29,574 bases of DNA. Source: a virus. The translations under genes and the position numbers were made by a program. This document shows positions 13,267 to 20,844 of the stretch, one piece after another. Under the pieces are notes generated by a model. That model saw only the letters and a list, made by a program, of their open reading frames with translations, did no database searches and had not been told where the DNA came from. Position 1 is the first letter of the stretch; the number at the start of each line of letters is the position of its first letter. The stretch spans positions 1 through 29,574 of the IMG/VR virus record IMGVR_UViG_3300021961_000438; one strand, written 5' to 3'.

Positions 13267-14379
13267 ATGGCTATTAACCGCAACCTATCCATCCTTGCTC
13301 AAGGCGCTAGTTCTACTGGCAACCTGTTGAACTACGCGGGCGCGAACAAGATCATCAATGGGGATATGGTGATCGACCAGCGCAATGCTGGGGCAAGTGT
13401 GACGCCTACGGTCAATCCGACCTACACCTTAGACAGGTGGGCCACCGTTTTCAGTGCGGCGAGTAAGTTCAGCGTTCAGCAAAATGCTGGTTCCGTGGCT
13501 GTTCTTGCGGGGATGCCGAAAAACTACGCAGGCATCACATCGCTCTCCAGCTATTCGCTCTCAAGCAGCGACTATTTCTTCCTAACCCAGTATATTGAAG
13601 GTTTGAATTGCGCGGACCTGAACTTCGGAAGCTCTATCGCAAGTGACATAACTTTGTCGTTCTGGGTGCGGTCAAGCCTGACAGGAACCTTTGGTGGCGT
13701 GCTACAGAATTCTGCTCAAAATCGTACTTACTGTTTTAGCTATTCTATTGCTTCAGCCAATACTTGGACGAAAATTTCAGTCACAATTCCGGGGGATCAG
13801 AGCGGCACTTGGCTGACTACCAACGGAATAGGTCTACGCATATTCTTCACACTTGGCACCGGCTCGACGTTCAAAGGCACTCCTGCCGGGTGGAGCGCCG
13901 CTGCTATATTTGCCCCAACTGGTGCTGTTGATATTGTAGCGACTAACAGCGCAACTTGGTACGTCACGGGCGTCAAGCTGGAAGTCGGCACCGTCGCCAC
14001 GCCATTCGTGCCGGATGATTATCAGGTGTCGTTGGGGAAGTGTCAGCGGTACTATAGCAAATCTTATGACACAGAAGTTGCTCCCGGCACTTCAGCCGGA
14101 GCAGGAACTTATTACATGAGCGGATCAACAGATAACTCAAGCCTTCTGCTTGGACCCATTGCTTTCAAAGTCAAGATGAGGGCCGTCCCTACCATGCTGG
14201 CGTTTAGGAATCCCGGTACTGCAAGCATCTGGGATTATGGGCGCAACGGAGCAACAGGGACAGCCACAGTTACATTTACCTCTATCGGCCAGCAAGGTTG
14301 TACTCCTTATCTTGATGCAGGCGCTGCTTGGGTTGTCGGGTTTATGTATGGTCAATGGACAGCAAGTGCGGAGCTATAA
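13267..14379 (+). CDS. Tail fibre / receptor-binding protein with carbohydrate-binding-like domain
   Basis: This 370-residue protein starts three bases after the previous stop. Residues ~18-60 (LLNYAGANKIINGDMVIDQR, then N-A-G-A-S and Y-T-L-D-R-W) are a signature I know from phage fibre proteins of aquatic and enteric phages. The middle (~90-245) reads as a beta-sandwich resembling carbohydrate-binding modules, with NTWTKISVTIPGDQSGTW. VKLEVGTVATPFVPDDYQVS and LGKCQRYYSKSYDTE (~246-275) are the frequent hinge before a C-terminal tip (~275-370). It is probably a trimeric, extracellular-facing part of the tail that binds a surface glycan. No hydrolase motif is seen. Confidence 0.75.
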   Translation: MAINRNLSILAQGASSTGNLLNYAGANKIINGDMVIDQRNAGASVTPTVNPTYTLDRWATVFSAASKFSVQQNAGSVAVLAGMPKNYAGITSLSSYSLSSSDYFFLTQYIEGLNCADLNFGSSIASDITLSFWVRSSLTGTFGGVLQNSAQNRTYCFSYSIASANTWTKISVTIPGDQSGTWLTTNGIGLRIFFTLGTGSTFKGTPAGWSAAAIFAPTGAVDIVATNSATWYVTGVKLEVGTVATPFVPDDYQVSLGKCQRYYSKSYDTEVAPGTSAGAGTYYMSGSTDNSSLLLGPIAFKVKMRAVPTMLAFRNPGTASIWDYGRNGATGTATVTFTSIGQQGCTPYLDAGAAWVVGFMYGQWTASAEL

Positions 14380-14380
14380 G

Positions 14381-14584
14381 ATGGAAACATATGGGCTGAT
14401 CTCTTTTCGTGGAATTGTCGAAGGTGTGGTGCGAGATGACGGGGCAACTATCCCCTTCGCCCCAGACAACACCGACTACCAGCAGTTCCTAAAAGACTGG
14501 AAAAACGGCGCGGAAGTGCTGGACGCGGACGGCAATCCGCTACCTTACAGCGATGAAGCGTTAGCAGCCTTGGAAGTTAAGTGA
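14381..14584 (+). CDS. Small tail-fibre accessory protein (assembly-chaperone-like)
   Basis: This gene encodes 67 residues from the ATG at 14381, one base after the fibre stop; an in-frame start at 14237 would lie inside the fibre gene. The segment TIPFAPDNTDYQQFLKDWKN followed by G-A-E-V-L-D-A is the pattern of small proteins (XkdW-like or tail-fibre assembly-like) that accompany phage fibres: P-x-D-x-x-N-x-D-Y-x-x-F-L. It is acidic and soluble. It probably assists folding or attachment of the fibre just upstream. Confidence 0.6.
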   Translation: METYGLISFRGIVEGVVRDDGATIPFAPDNTDYQQFLKDWKNGAEVLDADGNPLPYSDEALAALEVK

Positions 14585-14655
14585 CCACTGCGTTTCAAAC
14601 AAACGCCTTTCAGAACAACCCCCCGGTGGTGACGCCGCCTCTGCCTTGGGCTTAA
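14581..14655 (+). CDS. 24-codon micro-ORF (AFQTNAFQNN type)
   Basis: GTG at 14581 overlaps the preceding stop (GTGA). It opens a frame of 24 residues that includes TTAFQTNAFQNNPPV and ends PPLPWA at TAA 14653-14655. The A-F-Q-x-N-A-F-Q start is a motif I recall from short proteins in phage fibre clusters. It fills the otherwise empty gap before the next gene. There is no independent ribosome-binding site, so expression would rest on coupling with the upstream gene. The peptide is too short for a fold call. Confidence 0.4.
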   Translation: MTTAFQTNAFQNNPPVVTPPLPWA

Positions 14656-14670
14656 ACAGGACGTACTAAA

Positions 14671-15093
14671 ATGGACGACCAGATCGCGCTCCTTCGTGAG
14701 CAAGCCAAGATTGAGCTGACCAAGCTGGAGGCCGCTGCGTCGGCCAAAGATGTTGCGGGGAAGGCTATTGGTAAGCAGGGGCTGTTCTATATCACCCTGA
14801 TCGTTGTGATCGGCGTGGGCGCATCTATTGTGCTGGAAAACCAGAAGATCGCCGCCGTTATGGGCCTGCTGGGTGCGTCCCTGACCGCCCTGATCTCCAT
14901 GCTGACCGGCATAGCCGGGGCAAGCCCCAAGCAAGAACGCCCTGAGTTCGAGGTCATCAAGAGCCTGATCGAGCGGCTGGACCGTCTGGACCGCCCAGAG
15001 CAACCCATGCGGGTTGACGTTGAAGGTGATAAAGTCACCGTGCGCCGTGGCGAAGACGTTGTGATGGCCCAAAAGCCTGACCAGAAAAAATAG
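14671..15093 (+). CDS. Two-TM membrane protein, possible holin
   Basis: This 140-residue protein has a soluble N-terminus with a helix (QIALLREQAKIELTKLEAAA). Two hydrophobic segments follow: FYITLIVVIGVGASIVL (~39-55) and AAVMGLLGASLTALISMLTG (~61-80). A charged C-terminus (~85-140) has FEVIKSLIERLDRLDRPEQP and a basic end. Two TMs directly ahead of an endolysin gene fit a class II-like holin or holin regulator. A second, better recognised holin is at 18515. The long cytoplasmic tail is unusual for a holin, so an inner-membrane accessory or antiholin is an alternative. Confidence 0.55.
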   Translation: MDDQIALLREQAKIELTKLEAAASAKDVAGKAIGKQGLFYITLIVVIGVGASIVLENQKIAAVMGLLGASLTALISMLTGIAGASPKQERPEFEVIKSLIERLDRLDRPEQPMRVDVEGDKVTVRRGEDVVMAQKPDQKK

Positions 15094-15095
15094 CC

Positions 15096-15557
15096 ATGCA
15101 GCTCTCCCAGCACTTCACCTTAGAGGAGTTCACCAAGTCCCAGACTGGTGACCGGCTGGGTATTGACAACCTGCCCGGTGCTGCGGTGTTGGATAACATT
15201 ATGGTGCTATGTGCACGGGTACTGGAGCCGGTGCGGGAGCATTTTGGCCCCGTGCATATCAACTCAGGCTACCGGGGACCGGCGCTGAATAAGGCCGTTG
15301 GGGGTGTTGCTACTTCGCAACACTGTCTGGGTCAGGCTGCGGATATTGAAGTTTCCGGGGTTGCTAACGGGGACTTGGCGCAGTGGATTGCCGAGAACCT
15401 AGACTACGATCAGGTTATTCTGGAGTGCTACCGCAAGGGGCAACCGAATAGTGGCTGGGTCCACGTCAGTTACAAAACCTCTGGCAACCGCAAACAGCAA
15501 CTGACTGCTGCCGTCATCAACGGCAAAATGGTATACACCCCGGGTCTGAACACCTAA
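15096..15557 (+). CDS. Endolysin, peptidase M15A-type (D-Ala-D-Ala / L-Ala-D-Glu peptidase)
   Basis: This 153-residue single-domain zinc peptidase has the M15 layout: SGYRGPALNKAVGGVATS, then zinc ligands H76 in S-Q-H, D83 in A-A-D-I-E, and H123 in WVHVSY. It starts LSQHFTLEEFTKSQTGDRLG, the usual N-terminal helix of M15A (PF08291-type) proteins. It cleaves peptide cross-links of peptidoglycan in the periplasm to release virions. There is no signal peptide, so it needs a holin; the membrane protein immediately upstream is the neighbouring candidate. Length fits small endolysins without a separate wall-binding domain. Confidence 0.88.
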   Translation: MQLSQHFTLEEFTKSQTGDRLGIDNLPGAAVLDNIMVLCARVLEPVREHFGPVHINSGYRGPALNKAVGGVATSQHCLGQAADIEVSGVANGDLAQWIAENLDYDQVILECYRKGQPNSGWVHVSYKTSGNRKQQLTAAVINGKMVYTPGLNT

Positions 15558-15572
15558 CCAGAGGGGGCTGAA

Positions 15573-16538
15573 ATGTTTGGTTTTTCCTCCTTTGCGGAAA
15601 CCCCGTTTGCCGCTCTTGGTACTATATCGGTACAGGTCAGCGTAACTGGGGTTGAGGCTACTGGGTCTGTCGGTACCGTAGCTATTTCTGCTGCTGCCAG
15701 TATCTCCCTGACCGGGGTCTCGGCCACTGGGTCTGTCGGTACGACTGCTGTCCAAGCTGCTGCTAATTTCAGTGTCACTGGGGTCGAAGCTTCCGGTTTA
15801 GTTGGCAGTGTGGCGGTCTCTGCTGCTGTCAATGTATTGGTTGATGTTACCGGGGTTGAGGCTCTAGGTAACGTTGGTACCGTTACGGTAGACGAGAATG
15901 AAGTCGTTGATGTTACTGGTGTTTTTGGCACTGGTGAGATCGGTACCCCCACAATCCAAGGTGCAGCCAGTGTAATCCTTACGGGGGTTGAAGCCGCTGG
16001 GTACATTGGAACCGTTCTAATACAGGGTGCGGCCAACACAAACGTTACCGGGGTCGAGGCTCTGGGTGAGATTGGCACTGTTTTTATTTCGTTTGGTGTC
16101 AGCGTTTCGGTTACCGGGGTCGAAGCTTTTGGGTCAGTAGGAACAGTAACCGCCCAAGGCGCAGCCAGTGTATTTGCTCTGGAAGCCCGGGGTACGGGTC
16201 AGGTGGGTACTGTTGCGGTTCAGGCTGAGGCGTTGGTCGATGCTACCGGGGTCTCGGCTACTGGGGAGGTTGGGGGTGTAGCGGTAGTCGTACGCCAAAA
16301 CGTGCAGGTTACCGGGGTCTCGGCCACTGGGTCTATAGGCACGGCGACCACTTCTGCCAACGCTACAGTTAATGTTACCGGCGTACAGGCTACCGGCTAT
16401 ATCGCAAACGTGCTGGTTTGGGGTATAATCAATGAAAATCAGACCCCGAATTGGCAGGCGATAAACGACACGCAGCCGGGTGGGTGGATACAAATAAACG
16501 ACGGAAATACAGTAACTTGGGTGGAAATCCCCACGTAA
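15573..16538 (+). CDS. Repeat protein: twelve ~22-residue VTGVxAxGxVGTV units (fibre or decoration)
   Basis: This 321-residue protein starts behind AGAGGGGG. After a 23-residue start (FGFSSFAETPFAALGTIS), residues 24-288 are twelve units with consensus V-T-G-V-x-A-x-G-x-[VI]-G-T-V-x-[VI]-x-A-x-A-x-V-x. Nearly all are 22 residues, the third is 24 and the last 21. The C-terminus (~289-321) has T-P-N-W-Q-A-I-N-D, GGWIQINDGNTVTWVEIPT, a small tip-like segment with three Trp. The regular Val/Gly/Thr spacing suggests a beta-solenoid rod or repeated beta hairpins. Such proteins in aquatic phages lie near fibre genes. It is a likely elongated fibre or surface protein; adhesion is inference. Confidence 0.68.
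   Translation: MFGFSSFAETPFAALGTISVQVSVTGVEATGSVGTVAISAAASISLTGVSATGSVGTTAVQAAANFSVTGVEASGLVGSVAVSAAVNVLVDVTGVEALGNVGTVTVDENEVVDVTGVFGTGEIGTPTIQGAASVILTGVEAAGYIGTVLIQGAANTNVTGVEALGEIGTVFISFGVSVSVTGVEAFGSVGTVTAQGAASVFALEARGTGQVGTVAVQAEALVDATGVSATGEVGGVAVVVRQNVQVTGVSATGSIGTATTSANATVNVTGVQATGYIANVLVWGIINENQTPNWQAINDTQPGGWIQINDGNTVTWVEIPT
15642..16436 (+). repeat. Tandem 66-base coding repeats (12 units)
   Basis: These are the DNA copies of the 22-residue units of the gene at 15573. The cores ACCGGGGTCTCGGCCACTGG near 15711 and 16314 are identical, whereas other units differ at many third positions. The array thus mixes old and recent duplications and should be prone to copy-number change by slippage or recombination. 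Confidence 0.8.
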
Positions 16539-16547
16539 GGAAAAGCT

Positions 16548-17747
16548 ATGGCTAGTACATACAGTTCGCTGAAAATTCAGCTCATGGCGACGGGCGAGAA
16601 CCTGTCTACTTGGGGTAACACCACCAACGTCAATTTGGGCACTGCTCTGGAAGAAGCAATCGTCGGGTCCGCCGATGTAACTTTTGCCAGCGGTGCGGTT
16701 ACCCTGACCCTTTCTAATACAAACGCGACCCAGACGGCGCGTAATATGCGGCTGAACCTGACTGGCACTTCGGGCGGTGCGCAGAACTTGATCGTCCCTG
16801 CGATTGAGAAGGTCTACATCGTTAATAATGGCTGCGCCGATGCTATCACAGTAAAGAACTCCACGGGCACAGGCATTGCGGTCCCTGCCGGTAAGACTAT
16901 GTGGGTCTACAATGACGGCACGAACGTAGTGAATGTTGTCACCCACCTCACCTCTCTTACCCTTGGTGCGGCCCTTCCGGTGGCTAGTGGCGGTACGGGT
17001 GTTACGACTTCTACTGGGTCGGGCAATGTGGTCCTGTCTACCAGCCCGACGTTGGTTACTCCGGCTCTTGGCACTCCGGCTTCCGGTAACTTGGCTAACT
17101 GCACGGGGATCAATGTTACGAGCGTCTCCGGCACGTTGCCTATCGCTAACGGTGGTACTGGGGCTACGACGGCTGCAAACGCCCGCACGGCTCTTGATGT
17201 TCCCAGCACAGGGGGCACTGGTGCTACTGGTACGTGGGCTATCAATATTTCGGGAAGCGCAGCAAGTGCCACCACGGCTACGTCTGCCACTTCGGCTACT
17301 AGCGCCACCACGGCTACGACGGCCACTACGGCTAACGCCCTGAACACGGGTAACAACTACCAAGTGAACTCTATCGGCGTCGGCACGGCTGCGTCTGGTT
17401 CGGCTGGTGAAATCCGGGCCACTGGTAACGTCACTGCTTACTATTCGGATGATCGCCTGAAGCGCCGCCTTGGTTATATCGGCGGTGCCTTGGATAAGGT
17501 TATGTCTTTGAGAGGATTCTATTATGAAGCTAATGAAGTCGCTAACCAGCTTGGTTACGAGTCTGTACGGGAAGTTGGTCTGTCTGCTCAAGAAGTGCAA
17601 GCAGTTCTGCCAGAGATTGTTAAACCGGCTCCTATAGACCCGCAGTATCTGACCCTTGATTACGCGAAGCTGGTGCCGTTGCTGGTGGAAGCTATCAAGG
17701 AACAGCAGATTTTGATTAAAAATCTGAGCAAGAAGGTCAATGGGTAA
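16548..17747 (+). CDS. Tail fibre with C-terminal S74 intramolecular chaperone
   Basis: This 399-residue protein begins STYSSLKIQLMATGENLSTW, a typical virion-attachment start of aquatic phage fibres. A beta-rich stretch and the phage-fibre repeats P-V-A-S-G-G-T-G-V-T-T and LPIANGGTGATTAANARTAL follow (residues ~145-225). Next comes an Ala/Thr/Ser low-complexity run (~240-265). From ~298 the S74 / endosialidase-type chaperone begins: S300-D301-D302-R-L-K, with S300 the expected cleavage serine, then GFYYEANE, VGLSAQEVQAVLPEI, Y-L-T-L-D-Y-A-K-L-V-P-L-L and a closing coiled-coil helix. This domain trimerises the fibre, then cuts itself off. Confidence 0.87.
   Translation: MASTYSSLKIQLMATGENLSTWGNTTNVNLGTALEEAIVGSADVTFASGAVTLTLSNTNATQTARNMRLNLTGTSGGAQNLIVPAIEKVYIVNNGCADAITVKNSTGTGIAVPAGKTMWVYNDGTNVVNVVTHLTSLTLGAALPVASGGTGVTTSTGSGNVVLSTSPTLVTPALGTPASGNLANCTGINVTSVSGTLPIANGGTGATTAANARTALDVPSTGGTGATGTWAINISGSAASATTATSATSATSATTATTATTANALNTGNNYQVNSIGVGTAASGSAGEIRATGNVTAYYSDDRLKRRLGYIGGALDKVMSLRGFYYEANEVANQLGYESVREVGLSAQEVQAVLPEIVKPAPIDPQYLTLDYAKLVPLLVEAIKEQQILIKNLSKKVNG
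17268..17336 (+). repeat. Low-complexity Ala/Thr/Ser coding stretch
   Basis: Codons GCC, ACC, ACG, GCT, ACG, TCT and relatives repeat here and encode A-T-T-A-T-S-A-T-S-A-T-S-A-T-T-A-T-T-A-T. The stretch lies between the fibre shaft and the S74 domain of the gene at 16548. GCCACCACGGCTACG occurs twice (17268 and 17304). Confidence 0.6.
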
Positions 17748-18505
17748 TGGCCCTTCCTTCCAGTGGCCCTCTTAGTCTGAGCGATATTCAGGGCGAGTTT
17801 GGTGGTTCAAACCCCATCTCGCTGTCAGAGTATTATGCTGGCGGTGGACTTGTTCCGTCTGGGACTAGCGGCACTTATGGCGCTGTTCCTTCTTCAGGGA
17901 CGATCAGTATTCAAAATTTCTACGGTACTTCCAACACGCCGCCGTTTACCCCGGTGACAAATACCTACACCAGCGGTTCGGGTAATGAGACTGTGCCTTC
18001 TGGTGCCACTAGCCTGACCCTGACTGTGGTTGGCGCGGGTGGCTCTGGTGGCAGCTCGTACACCGATTTTGGCTCCGACATCTACAACAGCGGCGGCGGT
18101 GGTGGCGGTGCGGGCTATTCGATCATTACCAGAGCGGTTGCGTCTGGTGACTGGTCTACGACGATAGCGTATTCCGTTGGCACATCTGGCGGTGTTTCTT
18201 CGACCACCACGGGTTCGCTTTCCGCCGGGGCTGTGTCTCTGACAGGCGGTGGTGGCAATTCGGGTACAAGTGCTGGCCCCAGCAGCGGTGGTGATGGAGG
18301 TACGGGTGGTACGGCTTCTGGCGGTTCTACCAATACTACCGGCTCTGCCGGTAACCCCGGTTCGACTAGTTCCAGCAGTGGTAATCCCGGCGGTGCTGGC
18401 GGTGCGTCTGGTGGCACGGCTTACGGTTACGGTGCTGATGGTGCCTCTGCCCCCGGTAGCCCCGGCTCTGTTGGTGGCGGCGTCGTTATCTTTGCTTGGA
18501 CATAG
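17747..18505 (+). CDS. Glycine-rich fibre / adhesin protein
   Basis: This 252-residue protein overlaps the S74 fibre stop by one base (TAATG). Residues ~2-60 (SSGPLSLSDIQGEFGGSNPI, S-L-S-E-Y-Y, then S-S-G-T-I-S-I-Q-N-F-Y-G) form a small N-terminal domain common in phage tail proteins. From ~70 there is a T-Y-T-S-G-S-G-N-E-T-V-P segment and then a Gly/Ser-rich domain (GGGGGGAGYS, GGDGGTGGTASGG, and so on) ending in GGGVVIFAWT. The poly-glycine layout recalls the glycine-rich adhesins (gp38-like) that tip the long tail fibres of T4-related phages. A receptor-contact role is probable. The next gene is a holin. Confidence 0.75.
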   Translation: MALPSSGPLSLSDIQGEFGGSNPISLSEYYAGGGLVPSGTSGTYGAVPSSGTISIQNFYGTSNTPPFTPVTNTYTSGSGNETVPSGATSLTLTVVGAGGSGGSSYTDFGSDIYNSGGGGGGAGYSIITRAVASGDWSTTIAYSVGTSGGVSSTTTGSLSAGAVSLTGGGGNSGTSAGPSSGGDGGTGGTASGGSTNTTGSAGNPGSTSSSSGNPGGAGGASGGTAYGYGADGASAPGSPGSVGGGVVIFAWT

Positions 18506-18514
18506 GAGGTTTAG

Positions 18515-18925
18515 ATGGCTTTCGATCCTGTAAGTGCGGCTCTTGATATTGGCGGCAAAGTCATTGACCGCGTTTGGCCCGATCCGGCTCAGAAGGATGC
18601 TGCCAAGCTGGAGTTGATGAAACTTTACCAGAACGGCGATCTTGCCAATCTTGCGGCCCAGACTGAACTTGCCAAGGGCGCTGCCGACATAATCAAGACC
18701 GAAGCGGCTGGCGGGTTTCTCGCCTCTAGCTGGCGTCCGATCACCATGCTGATTTTTGTGGGTCTGATTACGGCCCGCTGGTTTGGTTTTGCTGCGCCTA
18801 ACCTGCAGGAAGCTGAGTATCTGAAGCTGTGGGATATCGTGCAGTTGGGTCTTGGCGGGTACGTAATTGGGCGCAGCGCCGAAAAGATTGTGCCGTCTAT
18901 CGCGGAAGCTCTGAACAAGAAGTAA
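18515..18925 (+). CDS. Holin of the 3TM superfamily type
   Basis: This 136-residue protein follows a strong ribosome site (GGAGG, ~18506-18510). The soluble N-terminus has VSAALDIGGKVIDRVWPDPA, then a helix and the conserved A-S-S-W-R-P-I-T-M-L. Hydrophobic segments follow: ITMLIFVGLITARWFGFAA (~77-95) and IVQLGLGGYVIGRSAEKI (~108-125). The W-R-P-I-T-M pattern is typical of the GTA-type 3TM holin family (PF11351-like), found in gene transfer agents and phages of proteobacteria. It would make the inner-membrane hole for the M15 endolysin at 15096, which is three genes upstream, so lysis genes are split by fibre genes. Confidence 0.82.
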   Translation: MAFDPVSAALDIGGKVIDRVWPDPAQKDAAKLELMKLYQNGDLANLAAQTELAKGAADIIKTEAAGGFLASSWRPITMLIFVGLITARWFGFAAPNLQEAEYLKLWDIVQLGLGGYVIGRSAEKIVPSIAEALNKK

Positions 18926-18930
18926 ACTAA

Positions 18931-20844
18931 ATGGCTCTTATCAAGCTTCAGTTTCGCCCCGGCGTTAATCGGGATCAGACCAACTACTCCGGTGAGGGTG
19001 GTTGGTTTTCTTGCGACAAAATCAGGTTCCGCTCTGGCTACCCGGAAAAGATTGGCGGCTGGATAAAGGCTACCCCCACGTCGATTATCGGTGTGTGCCG
19101 CCAGATGTGGAACTGGGTTACCACGTTTACCGATAACCTTCTGGCTCTCGGCACAAACGTAAAAGTCTATATCGAAGCTGGTGGCTACTTCAACGATATC
19201 ACCCCATTGCGGGCAGTTGATCCTACCCTGTCGTCACCCGATACAAATAATTGCGTGCAGACAGACAATGGGTCTACTACCGTCATCATCAACCTTGCTG
19301 CAGCGCATAACGCTGTGTCCGGGCAGTACGTTACTATCTCTGGCGTAACCGGAACTGTTGGTGGCGTGCCTAACTCCGAAATCAACGCTAACCACGAGAT
19401 TACGGTAATTGACGCTGACTCTTTCTCCATCACGGTTACGACGGCGGCTACTTCCACAGTTGCTTCTGGTGGCGGCACAGGCATTAGCATCGACTTTGAA
19501 ATTGAACCGGGCTACCCCATTCTGACTGCGGGTTATGGTTGGGGCACTGGTACTTGGAGTCGTGGCGCTTGGGGTCTGGGTTCCACAGAGCCTGTTTACT
19601 TCCCACAGCGTGACTGGTGGTTTGATAACTTCGACAACGATTTGGTTATGAACATCCGCAACGGCGCTCCCTACTACTGGGAACGTGGTTCGAACCAAGA
19701 CCCGTCTAGTGCCTTGGCTACCCGGGCTATTACGCTTCAAGCTTACGCCACCAGCCAAGGGTATAGTTCTAGCGCTGTGCCCGTGCAGGTTATGCAGTTG
19801 CTGATATCTCAGCAGGATAAGCATATTATAGCTTTCGGTGCGGTTCCTTACGGCAGCACCAGCACGGCGGACTTTGACCCGTTGCTTATCCGGTGGGCTG
19901 ACCAAGACAACCCGGGGCAGTGGACTCCCACACCGACTAACTCTGCTGGCTTTTTGCGTGTTTCTCGTGGGTCCGCGATTGTCCGGGCGTTGCCCACCCG
20001 GCAGGAAATTCTCGTTTTCACTGACACCAATCTGTACTCGCTGCAGTTCTTGGGGACTACGGATGTCTTTGGTCTGCAGGAATATCAGGATAACCAGTCC
20101 ATCATTTCGCCCCGCGCTGTGGCTACAGCGGCCAGTATCACGTACTGGATGGGTCAGGATAAGTTCTACGCCTATACAGGTCGCGTTGAAACGCTGGCTT
20201 GCTCCCTGCGTAACTATGTTTTTCAGGACCTTAACTACGCCCAGAGGGACCAGATCGTTAGCGGCACTAACGAAGAGTGGAATGAAATCTGGTGGTTCTA
20301 CCCCAGCGCTGCCTCTTCCTATAATGACCGTTACGTGGTGTTTAACCATCTCGACAAGATTTGGTACTACGGCACCATAGAACGCACGGCTTGGCTGGAC
20401 ACCCCGCTTCGCGCTAACCCGCAGGCTATAGAAACTTCCACGGACTACACTACCGGCTACCTGTACAACCACGAAGACGGCATTAACGACGGTGCAGTGG
20501 GTATGTCTGCGTATATTGAGTCCAACGACTTTGATATCGGGGACGGCGAGAAGTTTATGCTTTCCAAGCGTGTGATCCCGGATATTGGGTTTGCAGGGTC
20601 CACGGCGGCTGATCCTGAAGTTACTTTGACCATACGCTCACGTAACTTCCCCGGTAACCCGTTGTCCAGCGAAGCTGCCGACTCCAAGCTGGTTATCGAA
20701 ACTGCAGTCGATACGTATACTAGCCAAGTGTTTATCCGGTCTCGTGCGCGTCAGATGGCGCTTAAAATCAGTTCTGAGACTTTGGGTGTGCAGTGGCAGG
20801 TGGGTGCGCCCCGTTTGGATGCTAGGGAAGACGGTAAGCGCTAA
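18931..20844 (+). CDS. Tail nozzle / packaged-DNA stabilisation-like protein
   Basis: This 637-residue protein starts five bases after the holin stop. The start (LIKLQFRPGVNRDQTNYSGE, then GGWFSCDKIRFRSGYPEKIG and G-W) is a signature I recall from large tail proteins of aquatic podoviruses, compared with P22 gp10 or T7 gp12. WNWVTTFTDNLLALGTNVKV follows. An inserted beta domain (~105-190) has AAHNAVSGQYVTISGVTGTV. The rest carries propeller-like strands: LISQQDKHIIAFG, REILVFTDTNLYSLQF or close, Y-W-M-G-Q-D-K-F-Y-A-Y-T-G and YNDRYVVFNHLDKIWYYGTI. Such proteins form the nozzle closing the portal channel. The inserted domain may be an Ig-like or fibre-docking addition. Confidence 0.68.
   Translation: MALIKLQFRPGVNRDQTNYSGEGGWFSCDKIRFRSGYPEKIGGWIKATPTSIIGVCRQMWNWVTTFTDNLLALGTNVKVYIEAGGYFNDITPLRAVDPTLSSPDTNNCVQTDNGSTTVIINLAAAHNAVSGQYVTISGVTGTVGGVPNSEINANHEITVIDADSFSITVTTAATSTVASGGGTGISIDFEIEPGYPILTAGYGWGTGTWSRGAWGLGSTEPVYFPQRDWWFDNFDNDLVMNIRNGAPYYWERGSNQDPSSALATRAITLQAYATSQGYSSSAVPVQVMQLLISQQDKHIIAFGAVPYGSTSTADFDPLLIRWADQDNPGQWTPTPTNSAGFLRVSRGSAIVRALPTRQEILVFTDTNLYSLQFLGTTDVFGLQEYQDNQSIISPRAVATAASITYWMGQDKFYAYTGRVETLACSLRNYVFQDLNYAQRDQIVSGTNEEWNEIWWFYPSAASSYNDRYVVFNHLDKIWYYGTIERTAWLDTPLRANPQAIETSTDYTTGYLYNHEDGINDGAVGMSAYIESNDFDIGDGEKFMLSKRVIPDIGFAGSTAADPEVTLTIRSRNFPGNPLSSEAADSKLVIETAVDTYTSQVFIRSRARQMALKISSETLGVQWQVGAPRLDAREDGKR

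Noticed and set aside
16134-17600. Open frame of 488 codons on the - strand
   Set aside because: It is antisense to the repeat protein and the S74 fibre, both with clear domain patterns on the + strand. Its translation is Arg/Ser-rich low complexity without motifs, and the biased codon use of the + genes leaves the opposite strand free of stops.
11672-18505. Diversity-generating retroelement acting on the fibre genes
   Set aside because: No reverse transcriptase and no template/variable repeat pair is visible in the window.
19234-20472. Open frame of 412 codons on the - strand
   Set aside because: It lies wholly inside the nozzle-like gene in antisense, with no recognisable domain and no ribosome site.
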